A stretch of DNA of 64,000 nucleotides from Kitasatospora kifunensis (GTDB lineage Bacteria; Actinomycetota; Actinomycetes; Streptomycetales; Streptomycetaceae): assembly GCF_014203855.1 (NCBI RefSeq), contig NZ_JACHJV010000001.1, positions 4,836,001 through 4,900,000 of the forward strand, in the 5' to 3' direction. The position numbers and the translations under genes were made by a program. Shown here piece by piece: positions 36,587-45,545 of this stretch (position 1 is its first letter; each line of letters begins with the position of its first letter). The notes under the pieces were generated by a model. That model had not been told where the DNA came from and ran no database searches. It saw only the letters and a program-made list of their open reading frames with translations.

Positions 36587-38089
36587 ATGTCTCTTAACGC
36601 TGCAGGCGTACCCGAGAAGTTCGCGATGCTCGGGCTCACGTACGACGACGTCCTGCTGCTGCCCGGGGAATCCGCCGTGCTGCCGAACCAGGTGGACACC
36701 GCGTCCCGGGTCTCGCGCAACGTCCGGGTGAACATCCCGCTGCTCTCCGCCGCGATGGACAAGGTCACCGAGTCCCGGATGGCGATCGCGATGGCCCGCC
36801 AGGGCGGGGTGGGCGTGCTGCACCGCAACCTGTCGATCGAGGACCAGGCCAACCAGGTCGACCTGGTCAAGCGTTCCGAGTCCGGCATGGTCACCGACCC
36901 GATCACGGTGGGCCCCGAGACCACGCTGGCCGAGGCCGACGCGCTCTGCGCCAAGTTCCGGATCAGCGGCGTGCCGATCGCCGACCCGGACGGCAAGCTG
37001 CTGGGCATCGTCACCAACCGTGACATGGCCTTCGAGTCGGACCGCAGCCGTCAGGTCCGCGAGATCATGACCCCGATGCCGCTGATCACCGGCAAGGTCG
37101 GGATCTCCGGCGAGGACGCGATCGGCCTGCTGCGCCGCCACAAGATCGAGAAGCTCCCGCTGGTCGACGACGAGGGCCGGATCAAGGGCCTGATCACCGT
37201 CAAGGACTTCGTCAAGGCCGAGAAGTACCCGAACGCCGCCAAGGACGCCGAGGGCCAGCTGCTGGTCGGTGCCGCGGTCGGCGCCAGTGCCGAGGCCTTC
37301 GACCGGGCCCAGGCCCTGGTCGAGGCGGGCGTGGACTTCCTGGTGGTGGACACCTCGCACGGCCACAGCCGCAACGCGCTGGACTGGATCGCCAAGATCA
37401 AGTCGGCCGTTGCCGTCGACGTGGTCGGCGGCAACGTGGCCACCCGCGACGGCGCCCAGGCGCTGATCGACGCGGGCGTGGACGGCGTCAAGGTCGGCGT
37501 CGGCCCCGGCTCGATCTGCACCACCCGCGTGGTGGCCGGCATCGGCGTGCCGCAGGTCACCGCGATCTACGAGGCCGCGCTGGCGTGCCAGGCGGCCGGC
37601 GTGCCGGTGATCGGCGACGGCGGCCTGCAGTACTCCGGCGACATCGGCAAGGCGCTGGCCGCCGGCGCCGACACGGTGATGCTCGGCTCGCTGCTGGCCG
37701 GCTGCGAGGAGTCGCCGGGCGAGCTGCTCTTCATCAACGGCAAGCAGTTCAAGTCCTACCGCGGCATGGGCTCGCTGGGCGCCATGCAGTCCCGCGGCCA
37801 GGCGAAGTCCTTCTCCAAGGACCGCTACTTCCAGGGCGAGGTCACCTCCGACGAGAAGCTGATCGCCGAGGGCATCGAGGGCCAGGTGCCCTACCGCGGC
37901 CCGCTGTCCGCCGTGCTCTACCAGCTGGTCGGCGGTCTGCGGCAGACCATGGGCTACGTGGGTGCCGCCACCGTCGCCGAGATGGAGAGCAAGGGCCGGT
38001 TCGTCCGGATCACCTCCGCGGGCCTCAAGGAGAGCCACCCGCACGACATCCAGATGACCGTCGAGGCGCCGAACTACACCAGCCGCTGA
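36587..38089 (+). CDS. guaB: Inosine-5'-monophosphate dehydrogenase
   Basis: A 500-residue enzyme that oxidises IMP to XMP with NAD, the first step to GMP. The TIM barrel is split by two CBS domains (about 95-210), and the catalytic loop GVGPGSICTTRVVAGIG has the active Cys near residue 312; the flap SYRGMGSLGAM is also present. guaB3 follows and guaA lies 18 kb further. A strong terminator follows. Confidence 0.97.
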   Translation: MSLNAAGVPEKFAMLGLTYDDVLLLPGESAVLPNQVDTASRVSRNVRVNIPLLSAAMDKVTESRMAIAMARQGGVGVLHRNLSIEDQANQVDLVKRSESGMVTDPITVGPETTLAEADALCAKFRISGVPIADPDGKLLGIVTNRDMAFESDRSRQVREIMTPMPLITGKVGISGEDAIGLLRRHKIEKLPLVDDEGRIKGLITVKDFVKAEKYPNAAKDAEGQLLVGAAVGASAEAFDRAQALVEAGVDFLVVDTSHGHSRNALDWIAKIKSAVAVDVVGGNVATRDGAQALIDAGVDGVKVGVGPGSICTTRVVAGIGVPQVTAIYEAALACQAAGVPVIGDGGLQYSGDIGKALAAGADTVMLGSLLAGCEESPGELLFINGKQFKSYRGMGSLGAMQSRGQAKSFSKDRYFQGEVTSDEKLIAEGIEGQVPYRGPLSAVLYQLVGGLRQTMGYVGAATVAEMESKGRFVRITSAGLKESHPHDIQMTVEAPNYTSR

Positions 38090-38104
38090 CACCGGCGGCC
38101 CCTC

Positions 38105-38139
38105 AAAGACCCGCCACCCGGTTCGGGTGGCGGGCCTTT
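38105..38139 (+). terminator. Terminator after guaB
   Basis: CCCGCCACCCG and its complement close a GTT loop, flanked by AAAG on the left and CTTTG on the right, 15 bases after the guaB stop. Confidence 0.85.
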
Positions 38140-38209
38140 GTGCGTACCGGGCCGGACGTCCGGGATACTGGGGGGCGATCGTGAGCAGCAAGCAGCAGAG
38201 AGGCTCGAA

Positions 38210-39325
38210 GTGACTGAGATCGAGATCGGGCGAGGCAAGCGCGGCCGGCGGGCGTACTCCTTCGACGACATTGCCGTCGTCCCCAGCCGCCGGACCCGGG
38301 ACCCGAAGGAGGTCTCGATCGCCTGGCAGATCGACGCCTACCGCTTCGAGCTGCCCTTCCTGGCAGCCCCGATGGACAGCGTGGTCTCGCCCGCGCAGGC
38401 CATCGCGATCGGCCAGCTGGGCGGCCTCGGGGTGCTGAACCTCGAGGGCCTGTGGACCCGCTACGAGGACCCGCAGCCGCTGCTGGACGAGATCGCCGCG
38501 ATCAAGGACGAGGCCACCGCCACCCGTCGCCTGCAGGAGATCTACGCCGCGCCGATCCAGGCCGAGCTGATCGGCAAGCGGATCCGCGAGGTGCGCGAGT
38601 CCGGTGTGGTGACCGCCGCCGCGCTCTCCCCGCAGCGCACCGCCGAGTTCTCCAAGGCGGTCGTGGACGCGGGCGTGGACGTCTTCGTGATCCGTGGCAC
38701 CACGGTCTCCGCCGAGCACGTCTCGGGCGCGGCCGAGCCGCTCAACCTCAAGCAGTTCATCTACGAGCTCGATGTTCCGGTGATCGTCGGCGGCTGCGCC
38801 ACCTACACCGCGGCGCTGCACCTGATGCGCACCGGCGCGGCCGGCGTGCTGGTGGGCTTCGGCGGCGGCGCGGCGCACACCACCCGCAACGTGCTGGGCA
38901 TCCAGGTCCCGATGGCCACCGCCGTCGCGGACGTGGCCGCCGCCCGCCGGGACTACATGGACGAGTCCGGCGGCCGCTACGTGCACGTGATCGCGGACGG
39001 TGGTGTCGGCTACAGCGGCGACATCGCCAAGGCGGTCGCCTGCGGCGCGGACGCCGTGATGATCGGTGCCGCGCTGGCCCGGGCCACCGACGCGCCCGGC
39101 AAGGGCTTCCACTGGGGCATGGAGGCGGTGCACGAGGAGCTGCCGCGCGGAAAGCGGGTGGACCTGGGCACCGTCGGCAGCACCGAGGAGATCCTCACCG
39201 GTCCCTCGCACACCCCCGACGGCACCATGAACCTGTTCGGTGCGCTGCGCCGGGCGATGGCCACCACCGGGTACTCGGAGCTCAAGGAGTTCCAGCGGGT
39301 CGAGGTGACGGTCAGCCACCGCTGA
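38210..39325 (+). CDS. guaB3: GuaB3 family IMP dehydrogenase-related protein
   Basis: A 371-residue IMPDH-like TIM barrel with no CBS domains. It keeps AAPMDSVVSPAQAIAIG and ADGGVGYSGDIAKAVACGAD, but the catalytic loop reads VGFGGGAAHTTR, so the IMPDH Cys is replaced by His223. Ordinary IMP oxidation by covalent catalysis is therefore not expected; the actinobacterial GuaB3 function is unsettled. GTG at 38210 has AGAGAGG upstream. The guaB-guaB3 pair is conserved through actinobacteria. Confidence 0.93.
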   Translation: MTEIEIGRGKRGRRAYSFDDIAVVPSRRTRDPKEVSIAWQIDAYRFELPFLAAPMDSVVSPAQAIAIGQLGGLGVLNLEGLWTRYEDPQPLLDEIAAIKDEATATRRLQEIYAAPIQAELIGKRIREVRESGVVTAAALSPQRTAEFSKAVVDAGVDVFVIRGTTVSAEHVSGAAEPLNLKQFIYELDVPVIVGGCATYTAALHLMRTGAAGVLVGFGGGAAHTTRNVLGIQVPMATAVADVAAARRDYMDESGGRYVHVIADGGVGYSGDIAKAVACGADAVMIGAALARATDAPGKGFHWGMEAVHEELPRGKRVDLGTVGSTEEILTGPSHTPDGTMNLFGALRRAMATTGYSELKEFQRVEVTVSHR

Positions 39326-39336
39326 CGGCAGGTCAA

Positions 39337-39370
39337 CAGCGGGGCCGGGGCGGTTGCCCCGGCCCCGCTG
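39337..39370. terminator. Bidirectional terminator between guaB3 and the reverse membrane gene
   Basis: CAGCGGGGCCGGGGC pairs perfectly with its complement across GGTT, followed by TCGTTTC; it separates two convergent genes. Confidence 0.85.
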
Positions 39371-39400
39371 TCGTTTCTCGCTGTCCTGGTTCCCTGCGGG

Positions 39401-39940
39401 TCAGTCGCGGCCGAAGCGCCTGGTGAGCAGGAAGCCCTCGACGGCGGCGATGCCGTAGAAGAACACGTCCTTGGCGTCCAGCAGGCTCCGCCAGCCGGTC
39501 AGGGTGTCGCCGAGGTCGGAGCCGAACACCTCGGTCGGGCCGACCCCGTACTGCTGGTGCAGCACCAGGAAGATGAAGAAGAGCTGGCCGAGGAAGACCC
39601 CGAGCAGCGAGCAGAGCGCCCCGAGCACCGGCAGCACCGGATGCCGGCCGCCGACCTTGCCGAGCCCCAGGGCGATCACCAGCGCGAGGGCGAAGGCGAA
39701 GTAGCTCCACTGCGCGTTGGCCGCCTTCATGATGAAGCCGTAGGCCACCGCCCCCGCGAGCGTGGCGGTCAGGCCCAGCGCGATGCCGGCGCCGAGGTTG
39801 CCCGGCTTGCGCGGTGCGGCGGCCAGAGTCGCGTATCCGTAGGGCGCCGACTGGTCGAAGGCGGGCGGCTGCGGTTGGAACGGCTGGAGTGGTTGGGGTT
39901 GCCCGGGCTGCTGGGGCGGTGGTGGCGCGGGCGCGGTCAT
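39401..39940 (-). CDS. Hypothetical membrane protein with Pro-rich N-terminus
   Basis: A 179-residue protein: a Pro/Gln-rich cytoplasmic N-terminus (about 1-35), then four hydrophobic segments (about 48-72, 78-95, 102-132 and 155-172), with LTGWRSLLDAKDVFFYGIAAVEGFLL near the end. No catalytic motif is seen. It lies between guaB3 (convergent) and the kinase cassette (divergent), and similar proteins are common near guaB3 in streptomycetes. Function unknown. Confidence 0.75.
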   Translation of the reverse strand: MTAPAPPPPQQPGQPQPLQPFQPQPPAFDQSAPYGYATLAAAPRKPGNLGAGIALGLTATLAGAVAYGFIMKAANAQWSYFAFALALVIALGLGKVGGRHPVLPVLGALCSLLGVFLGQLFFIFLVLHQQYGVGPTEVFGSDLGDTLTGWRSLLDAKDVFFYGIAAVEGFLLTRRFGRD

Positions 39941-40160
39941 GAGCTTCCCCAGGAACGGAGCGGATGCGACGGGGGCGAACGCTAGCAGCGGCTTCCCGTC
40001 GAGCGACAGCTGATTCAGGCCAGCCGCCGGTCATTGCAGGGGCCGAGTGAACAGCGGTCGGGGGCACAGGGGATGATGGAGGCTTGACCGTCGGCCTGGT
40101 GCGCGCAGCGACCCGACGGTCCGTCACCTGACCGGCAGCAGCACATGGGGGAACGCCCGA

Positions 40161-42263
40161 ATGACCCAGCCGCAGGGCACTTCCGGACGCGTCCTGGCCG
40201 ATCGCTATCGGCTCGAGTCGGTCCTCGGCAGCGGCGGCATGGGGACCGTCTGGCGTGCCGAGGACGAAATGCTGGGCCGGATAGTCGCGGTGAAGGAACT
40301 GCGGATGCACGGCAGTGTCGACGACGACGAACGACACCGCCTGATCGTCCGAACACTGCGGGAGGCCAAGGCCACCGCGCGGATCCGGCACACCGCCGCC
40401 GTCACCGTCTTCGACGTGGTCGAGGAGGACGACCGGCCGTGGATCGTCATGGAGTTGGTCGACGGCCGCTCGCTGGCGGAGGTGGTCAAGGAGGACGGCC
40501 CGGTGACGCCGGCCCGTGCCGCCGAGATCGCGCTCGAACTGCTCGGCGTGCTCGGGGCCGCGCACAGCCAGGGCATCCTGCACCGTGACGTCAAGCCGTC
40601 CAACGTGCTGATCGGCGAGGACGGCCGGGTCGTGCTGACCGACTTCGGCATCGCCAGTGTGGAGGGCGACTCCTCGGTCACCTCCACCGGCATGCTGGTC
40701 GGCGCGCCCTCGTACATCTCGCCGGAGCGGGCTCGCGGGCAGAAGCCGGGACCGCCGGCCGACCTGTGGTCGCTGGGCGGCACGCTGTACGCGATGCTCG
40801 AGGGCAAGCCGCCCTACGACCGGGGATCGGCGCTGGCCACGTTGACCGCGGTGATGACCGAGGAGCTGCCGGCGCCGGCCAACGCCGGTCCGCTGCGGCC
40901 GGTGATCGAGGGGTTGCTGGACAAGGACCCCGAGAAGCGGCTGGACGCCTCGACGACCCGTTCGATGCTCAAGCGGATCGTGGCGGAGTCGACTTCGCGG
41001 GCCGAGTCGACCACGCAGGCGGCGGTGCCGGCCATGGAGCTGACCAAGATCGACCTCGAGTCGACGCAGGCGCCGTCGGCCGGGGAGAAGGCCGAGGCCA
41101 AGGACGCCGGCGCTTCGGCCAAGGCGGCGCAGGCTTCGGCCAAGGCGGCGGAAGTCGGGCCGGCCGACGTTCAGCGCAAGCCGGCCGCGTCGGCCAAGCG
41201 CAAGCCGGGCGCCCGGCCCGGGCTGAGCACCGTGCGCGTGGGTAGCCGGGTGCCGACGGGGGAGACCGCCGTGCCGGTGGCCGGCGCCGAAGCCGCGCCC
41301 GGCCCCGTGCCCGTTCGGGAGCCGGTCCCCGCCGCGTCGCCGGTCGGCGGTTCGGTGGATGGCGGCGGCTGGTCGCGCAGCGGCACGCTGGGCGCGGCCG
41401 CCCGTTGGTCGCGGCGCCGGCAGTTGCTGGTCGCCGTGGTGCTCGTGCTGCTGCTGATAGCCGGTGGTGTCTGGCTGGCCGTGGGGTCGGGCGGCTCGAC
41501 GGCCAAGAAGGGTGCGGCCTCGTCCCCGGCGGGCGGCTCCGGCGTGTCCGGCTCGAGCGGCGGCGCCCCGTCCCCGGTCACCCCCGCGTCCTCGAACGTC
41601 GGCGGGGCCGCCCCGTCGGGCGCGGGCTCGACCAGCGGCACACCCAGCGGCACACCCAGCGGCACACCCGTCGGCGCCGCCGCGCCGAGCGCCCCCGCGC
41701 CGGCATCGGCCGCGAGCAGCCCGGCCGACTCGCCCGCCGCGTCAACCTCGCCGTCGCCTTCCGCCGACCCGAGCAGTGCCTCGCCCAGTGCCTCGTCCAG
41801 CACCTCGCCGAGCCCCGCCGTACCGGCCGGCTCCTACCTCTACACGGACCCCGCCGGCTTCTCCATCCAGCTGCCCGACGGGCTCAACCACGACGCGGGC
41901 GCCTCGAAGACGGACAGCCAGGTCTTCGACGGCAACGGCCTGCGCCTGCAGATCGATTGGACCGACTCGCCGGGCGCCAGCGCCCTCGCCAACTGGCAGT
42001 CCGAGGAGCAGCAGGTCGCGCCGGGCCTCAGCAACTACCAGCGGGTCAAGCTGGCCGGGCTCACCTACCGCAGCTGGACCAACGCCGCCGACTGGGAATG
42101 GACCTTCGGTTCGGGTACCAAGCAGCACTCGTTGAACCGCGGCTTCGTCACCGGCCGTCATGGTTATGCGCTCTACTGGACCGCGAACGACAGCGACTGG
42201 AACAGCCCCGCGAACAACGATGCCCGGAACAACGCGTTCCAGACCTTCGAGCCTGCGCCATAA
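40161..42263 (+). CDS. Membrane Ser/Thr protein kinase (first of cassette)
   Basis: A 700-residue eukaryotic-type kinase. The kinase domain (about 16-285) is complete: GSGGMGTV loop, K45 in VAVKE, H141-R142-D143 with KPSN, D161-F-G, and DLWSLGG. A long Ala/Lys/Pro linker leads to a membrane helix (about 420-440), a Ser/Pro/Thr linker with three SGTP repeats, and an extracellular domain (about 555-700) with DPAGFSIQLPDG and a C-terminal NNAFQTFEPAP. No PASTA repeats. A GGGGGA site precedes the ATG. The same extracellular fold recurs in the kinase at 43586. Confidence 0.93.
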   Translation: MTQPQGTSGRVLADRYRLESVLGSGGMGTVWRAEDEMLGRIVAVKELRMHGSVDDDERHRLIVRTLREAKATARIRHTAAVTVFDVVEEDDRPWIVMELVDGRSLAEVVKEDGPVTPARAAEIALELLGVLGAAHSQGILHRDVKPSNVLIGEDGRVVLTDFGIASVEGDSSVTSTGMLVGAPSYISPERARGQKPGPPADLWSLGGTLYAMLEGKPPYDRGSALATLTAVMTEELPAPANAGPLRPVIEGLLDKDPEKRLDASTTRSMLKRIVAESTSRAESTTQAAVPAMELTKIDLESTQAPSAGEKAEAKDAGASAKAAQASAKAAEVGPADVQRKPAASAKRKPGARPGLSTVRVGSRVPTGETAVPVAGAEAAPGPVPVREPVPAASPVGGSVDGGGWSRSGTLGAAARWSRRRQLLVAVVLVLLLIAGGVWLAVGSGGSTAKKGAASSPAGGSGVSGSSGGAPSPVTPASSNVGGAAPSGAGSTSGTPSGTPSGTPVGAAAPSAPAPASAASSPADSPAASTSPSPSADPSSASPSASSSTSPSPAVPAGSYLYTDPAGFSIQLPDGLNHDAGASKTDSQVFDGNGLRLQIDWTDSPGASALANWQSEEQQVAPGLSNYQRVKLAGLTYRSWTNAADWEWTFGSGTKQHSLNRGFVTGRHGYALYWTANDSDWNSPANNDARNNAFQTFEPAP

Positions 42264-42281
42264 CGAGAGAGGGGGCGGCCC

Positions 42282-43409
42282 ATGCGAGCTGGCCCTGGCC
42301 AGACGGTGGCCGCCCGGTACCAGGTGACGGACCGGGTGCCCGAGGGCGAGGCGCTCGGCCTGCGCAGGCTCGCGACGGACCTGCACAGCGGCGTCCCGGT
42401 GTTGCTGGAGGCGCTGGAGCTGCCCGAGGTGCTGGTGCCCGAGCTGGCCGGCAGTGAGAACTTCGAGGCCAGCCGCTGGCTGGACCCGGCGGACCTGCTG
42501 ACCGCCGTGCGCGCGGTGCTCGCCCGGATCCCCGAACACCCCCGGCTGCGACAGGTTTTCGAGGTCTTCGCGGAGGACGGCCTGGTCTGGGTGGTGGGCG
42601 AGCAGCCGACCGCGGTCGGACTGCCGCAGCTGCTCCAGGAGGAGCCGCTCGCGCCCTACCGGGCCGCCGAGTTGGCCGCCGACCTGGTCGGCGCGCTGGG
42701 TGCGGTGCACCGGGCGGGGCTGGTGCACGGCCAGGTGGTGGCCGAGCAGGTGCTGATCTGCGCGGACGGCGCGGCGCTGCTCGGCGGCCAGGTGGGCGCG
42801 GCGGCCGAGGAGGCGCTGGCGCGTGGGCTCGGCGGAGCGGACGGACGGCGCTGGGCGCAGGCGCGCACGGGGCTGGTCGGTGCGCGGGCCGAGCGGTGGG
42901 CCCCCGAACTGCTGGGCCCCGACGCTGCCGGCGGGCCCGAGGCCGACCTGTGGGCGCTGGGCGTGCTGCTGCAGCGGGCGCTGACCGGGCTGGGTCCGTT
43001 CCCCGAGGCGACGCCGACCGCGCTCTTCGCCGCCGTCCGGGCCGGGCAGCGGGCCGACAGCGCGGGGTGCGGCCCGCTCGGCCCGCTGGTGGACCGGCTG
43101 CTGGCCGCCGACCCGGCCGAGCGGCCCACGGCCGAGGAGACCGGGCAGTGGCTGGCCGAGCTGCTGGCGCACGCGCCCGAGCCGCTGCGGGCCGAGGAGG
43201 TCGTGCCGCAGGTGCTGCCGGTGCCGCGTCCGGCCCGGCCGCTGGTGCCGCGTCCGCGCCGTGGGCGGGCGGTGGCGCAGCTGCCGCCCGAGCACGCCCG
43301 GCACGCCGGGGCGCAGCGGCCCTCGCGGCTGCTGCCGGTGCTGCTGGTGGGCGGGGTGCTGGTGGCGATGGTGCTGGGGATGGCGGCCGTGGTGGTCTTC
43401 GCCGGCTGA
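42282..43409 (+). CDS. Membrane pseudokinase (Ser/Thr kinase-like, no catalytic residues)
   Basis: A 375-residue protein aligning with its neighbours' kinase domains over about 12-290. The Gly loop and the VAVK lysine are gone (VLLEALELPE), HRD is H149-G-Q, DFG is G168-G-Q, while the C-lobe landmark DLWALGVLLQRAL (222-) and GPFPE are kept. ATP phosphotransfer is therefore impossible by the usual mechanism. A Pro/Arg linker leads to a membrane helix at about 348-373 with almost nothing outside. It starts 18 bases after the first kinase, in one operon. Confidence 0.85.
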   Translation: MRAGPGQTVAARYQVTDRVPEGEALGLRRLATDLHSGVPVLLEALELPEVLVPELAGSENFEASRWLDPADLLTAVRAVLARIPEHPRLRQVFEVFAEDGLVWVVGEQPTAVGLPQLLQEEPLAPYRAAELAADLVGALGAVHRAGLVHGQVVAEQVLICADGAALLGGQVGAAAEEALARGLGGADGRRWAQARTGLVGARAERWAPELLGPDAAGGPEADLWALGVLLQRALTGLGPFPEATPTALFAAVRAGQRADSAGCGPLGPLVDRLLAADPAERPTAEETGQWLAELLAHAPEPLRAEEVVPQVLPVPRPARPLVPRPRRGRAVAQLPPEHARHAGAQRPSRLLPVLLVGGVLVAMVLGMAAVVVFAG

Positions 43410-43522
43410 GGCGGGCCCGGGGCCTGTCCGGGGGACGGCCTGACGGAGCGTTGGACATCACAGCCCGGTCACGTGGCCGGGTCGCGATGAGCGTCTTAGG
43501 AATAGGCGCCTAGGCTGGGATC

Positions 43523-43548
43523 GGAACATTGTCCGAGCGGTGATCAGA
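43523..43548 (+). promoter_or_regulatory. Candidate sigma-E-type promoter before the third cassette gene
   Basis: GGAAC at 43523-43527, a 16-base spacer and TCAGA at 43544-43548 match the envelope-stress sigma-E pattern of Streptomyces. It points to the kinase starting at 43586. Matches this short occur by chance. Confidence 0.4.
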
Positions 43549-43585
43549 TGCGTGGTGCACCGGTTACAAGGGGGGAGCGGTCGCC

Positions 43586-45448
43586 GTGAGTGGACACGAG
43601 CAGGCGGGGGCTGCCACCGAGTCCGAACAGGCCGAGCCGATCGCCGCCGCCGCGACCCGCCGGATGCTGGCCGGGCGCTACGAACTGGGTGACCGGCTCG
43701 GTCGGGGCGGCATGGGCACGGTCTGGCGGGCCAGGGACCTGATGCTGGACCGCGAGGTGGCGGTCAAGGAGCTGACCGTCGATCACCTGCCGGAGGAGGA
43801 TCTGGCGATCCTGCAGTCCCGGATGAAGCAGGAGGCCAGAGCCGCGGCCCGGATCAAGCACGCCGGCGTGATCACCATCCACGACGTGCTGGAGCAGGAC
43901 GGCCGGCCGTGGATCGTGATGGAGCTGATCGACGGCCGCTCGCTGGCCGACGTGGTCGCCCAGGACGGGCCGCTCTCCCCGCGCGAGGCCGCCGAGGTCG
44001 GCGCCCAGGTGCTCGCCGCACTGCACCGGGGCCACCAGCTCGGGGTGCTGCACCGGGACGTCAAGCCGGCCAACGTGCTGCTGGAGCACGGCACCGGGCG
44101 GGCCGTGCTGCTGGACTTCGGGATCGCCAAGTTCGAGGGCTCCTCCGAGCTGACCCGCCCCGGTGACCTGGTCGGCTCGCCCGACTACCTGGCGCCCGAG
44201 CGGGCCCAGGGGGAGCGTCCAGGACCGGCCTCGGACCTGTGGGGCCTGGGCGCCACGCTGTACACGGCGGTCGAGGGCCAGTCGCCGTTCCGCCGCTACG
44301 ACCCGCTGAGCACGCTGGCCGCCGTGGTCTCCGAGCCGCTGCCCGAGCCGCGCAACGCGGGCGCGCTCGGCCCGGTGCTGGCCGCGCTGATGACCAAGCA
44401 GGCGGCCGGCCGCCCGAGCGCGGACGAGGCCCTGCAGATGCTGCGCGAGGTGACGGCCGGCCACACGATCGGAATCACCACCCGGCCTCCGCTCCAGCGG
44501 GTGCCCACCCAGGTGGTGCCCGTGGTGGACCGTCTCCCGGTCCAGAACGAGCCCGAGCAGCCCGCCTGGGCGGCGGCCATGCAGCCCCCGGTCGGGCCGC
44601 CCCCGGCCATCCAGCCCCCGGCCATGCAGCCCCCGGTCGGGCCGACCGCTGCGACGATGACCCGGGCCCAGGCGCCCACGCCGCAGGCGACCGCGGTGGT
44701 GCCGATATCCGCGCAGCCCGCGCCGCGTCGGCGTCGTCGTGGCCTGCGGGTGCTGCTGGTCGGGCTGACCGTCGCCGTGGTCAGCGGTGCGGTGGCCTTC
44801 GGCGTGGTCCAACTGGAGCACCGCGGCACGCCGGCGGCCGACCCGTCGTCAGCGGTGAGCCCCACGTCCAGTGCCTCCCCGAGCAGCCCGGTCACGAGTT
44901 CCCCCACCGGCACCGCCGTGCTCTCCGGACCGGCGCCGGCCGGCTACACGTGGCAGAGCGATCCGAGTGGCTTCCGTTTCCCGTTGCCGCTCGACGGCGG
45001 CACCTGGCAGCGCACCACGGACGACAAGAACCAGATCTACTACAGCCCGGACAACAAGCGGCACTTCCTCCAGTTCGCGGTCACGGTCGGTGATGCGACC
45101 AAGCCGTACGACAACATGCTGTACATGGAGGGGAAGATGAAGGCGAACTCCACGGGCTACCACCGAGTGAGCCTGGACCAGACCCCCGTGCGCGGTCACG
45201 AGGCGGCTCGGCTGGTGTGGACCTACAACCAGCTCTCCGGGCCGCTCGCGGGCAGGCGCATGTCGATCGACGAGGAGTACCGGGACGCGGACGGGACCAG
45301 CTACGCGATCCTGGTGTCAGGCCCCGACACCCCGGACGACACCACGACGACGCAGCAGCGGCTGACCGCGATCCTCAACGGCTTCACGCCCACCGCCCAG
45401 TCCAACGGCGCGGCCGCCACCGAGCCCGCGACGCAGCCCACCGGCTGA
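43586..45448 (+). CDS. Membrane Ser/Thr protein kinase (third of cassette)
   Basis: A 620-residue kinase. The catalytic domain (about 31-290) has GRGGMGTV, K61, H156-R157-D158 with KPAN, D177-F-G and DLWGLGA. After a Pro/Gln-rich linker with PAMQPPVGP repeats, a membrane helix lies at about 387-408 and the extracellular domain (about 450-610) begins YTWQSDPSGFRFPLP and ends LNGFTPTAQ. That domain shares the DP-GF-LP start and N-F-P end with the kinase at 40161. GTG at 43586 follows AGGGGGGAG. Confidence 0.93.
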   Translation: MSGHEQAGAATESEQAEPIAAAATRRMLAGRYELGDRLGRGGMGTVWRARDLMLDREVAVKELTVDHLPEEDLAILQSRMKQEARAAARIKHAGVITIHDVLEQDGRPWIVMELIDGRSLADVVAQDGPLSPREAAEVGAQVLAALHRGHQLGVLHRDVKPANVLLEHGTGRAVLLDFGIAKFEGSSELTRPGDLVGSPDYLAPERAQGERPGPASDLWGLGATLYTAVEGQSPFRRYDPLSTLAAVVSEPLPEPRNAGALGPVLAALMTKQAAGRPSADEALQMLREVTAGHTIGITTRPPLQRVPTQVVPVVDRLPVQNEPEQPAWAAAMQPPVGPPPAIQPPAMQPPVGPTAATMTRAQAPTPQATAVVPISAQPAPRRRRRGLRVLLVGLTVAVVSGAVAFGVVQLEHRGTPAADPSSAVSPTSSASPSSPVTSSPTGTAVLSGPAPAGYTWQSDPSGFRFPLPLDGGTWQRTTDDKNQIYYSPDNKRHFLQFAVTVGDATKPYDNMLYMEGKMKANSTGYHRVSLDQTPVRGHEAARLVWTYNQLSGPLAGRRMSIDEEYRDADGTSYAILVSGPDTPDDTTTTQQRLTAILNGFTPTAQSNGAAATEPATQPTG

Positions 45449-45545
45449 CCGCACCCCGGCCGGACCCCAGCCGCGGCCGTGCTCCGGGTCCGATTCTTGT
45501 TACCGACGGGTACCGGACCCGCCGTCGAGAGCCTAGGCTGCGCCC

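Noticed and set aside
36317..39319. 1000-codon minus-strand frame opposite guaB and guaB3
   Set aside because: Shadow of two certain genes; composition is the His/Asp/Gly/Arg-rich pattern of a reversed GC-rich frame.
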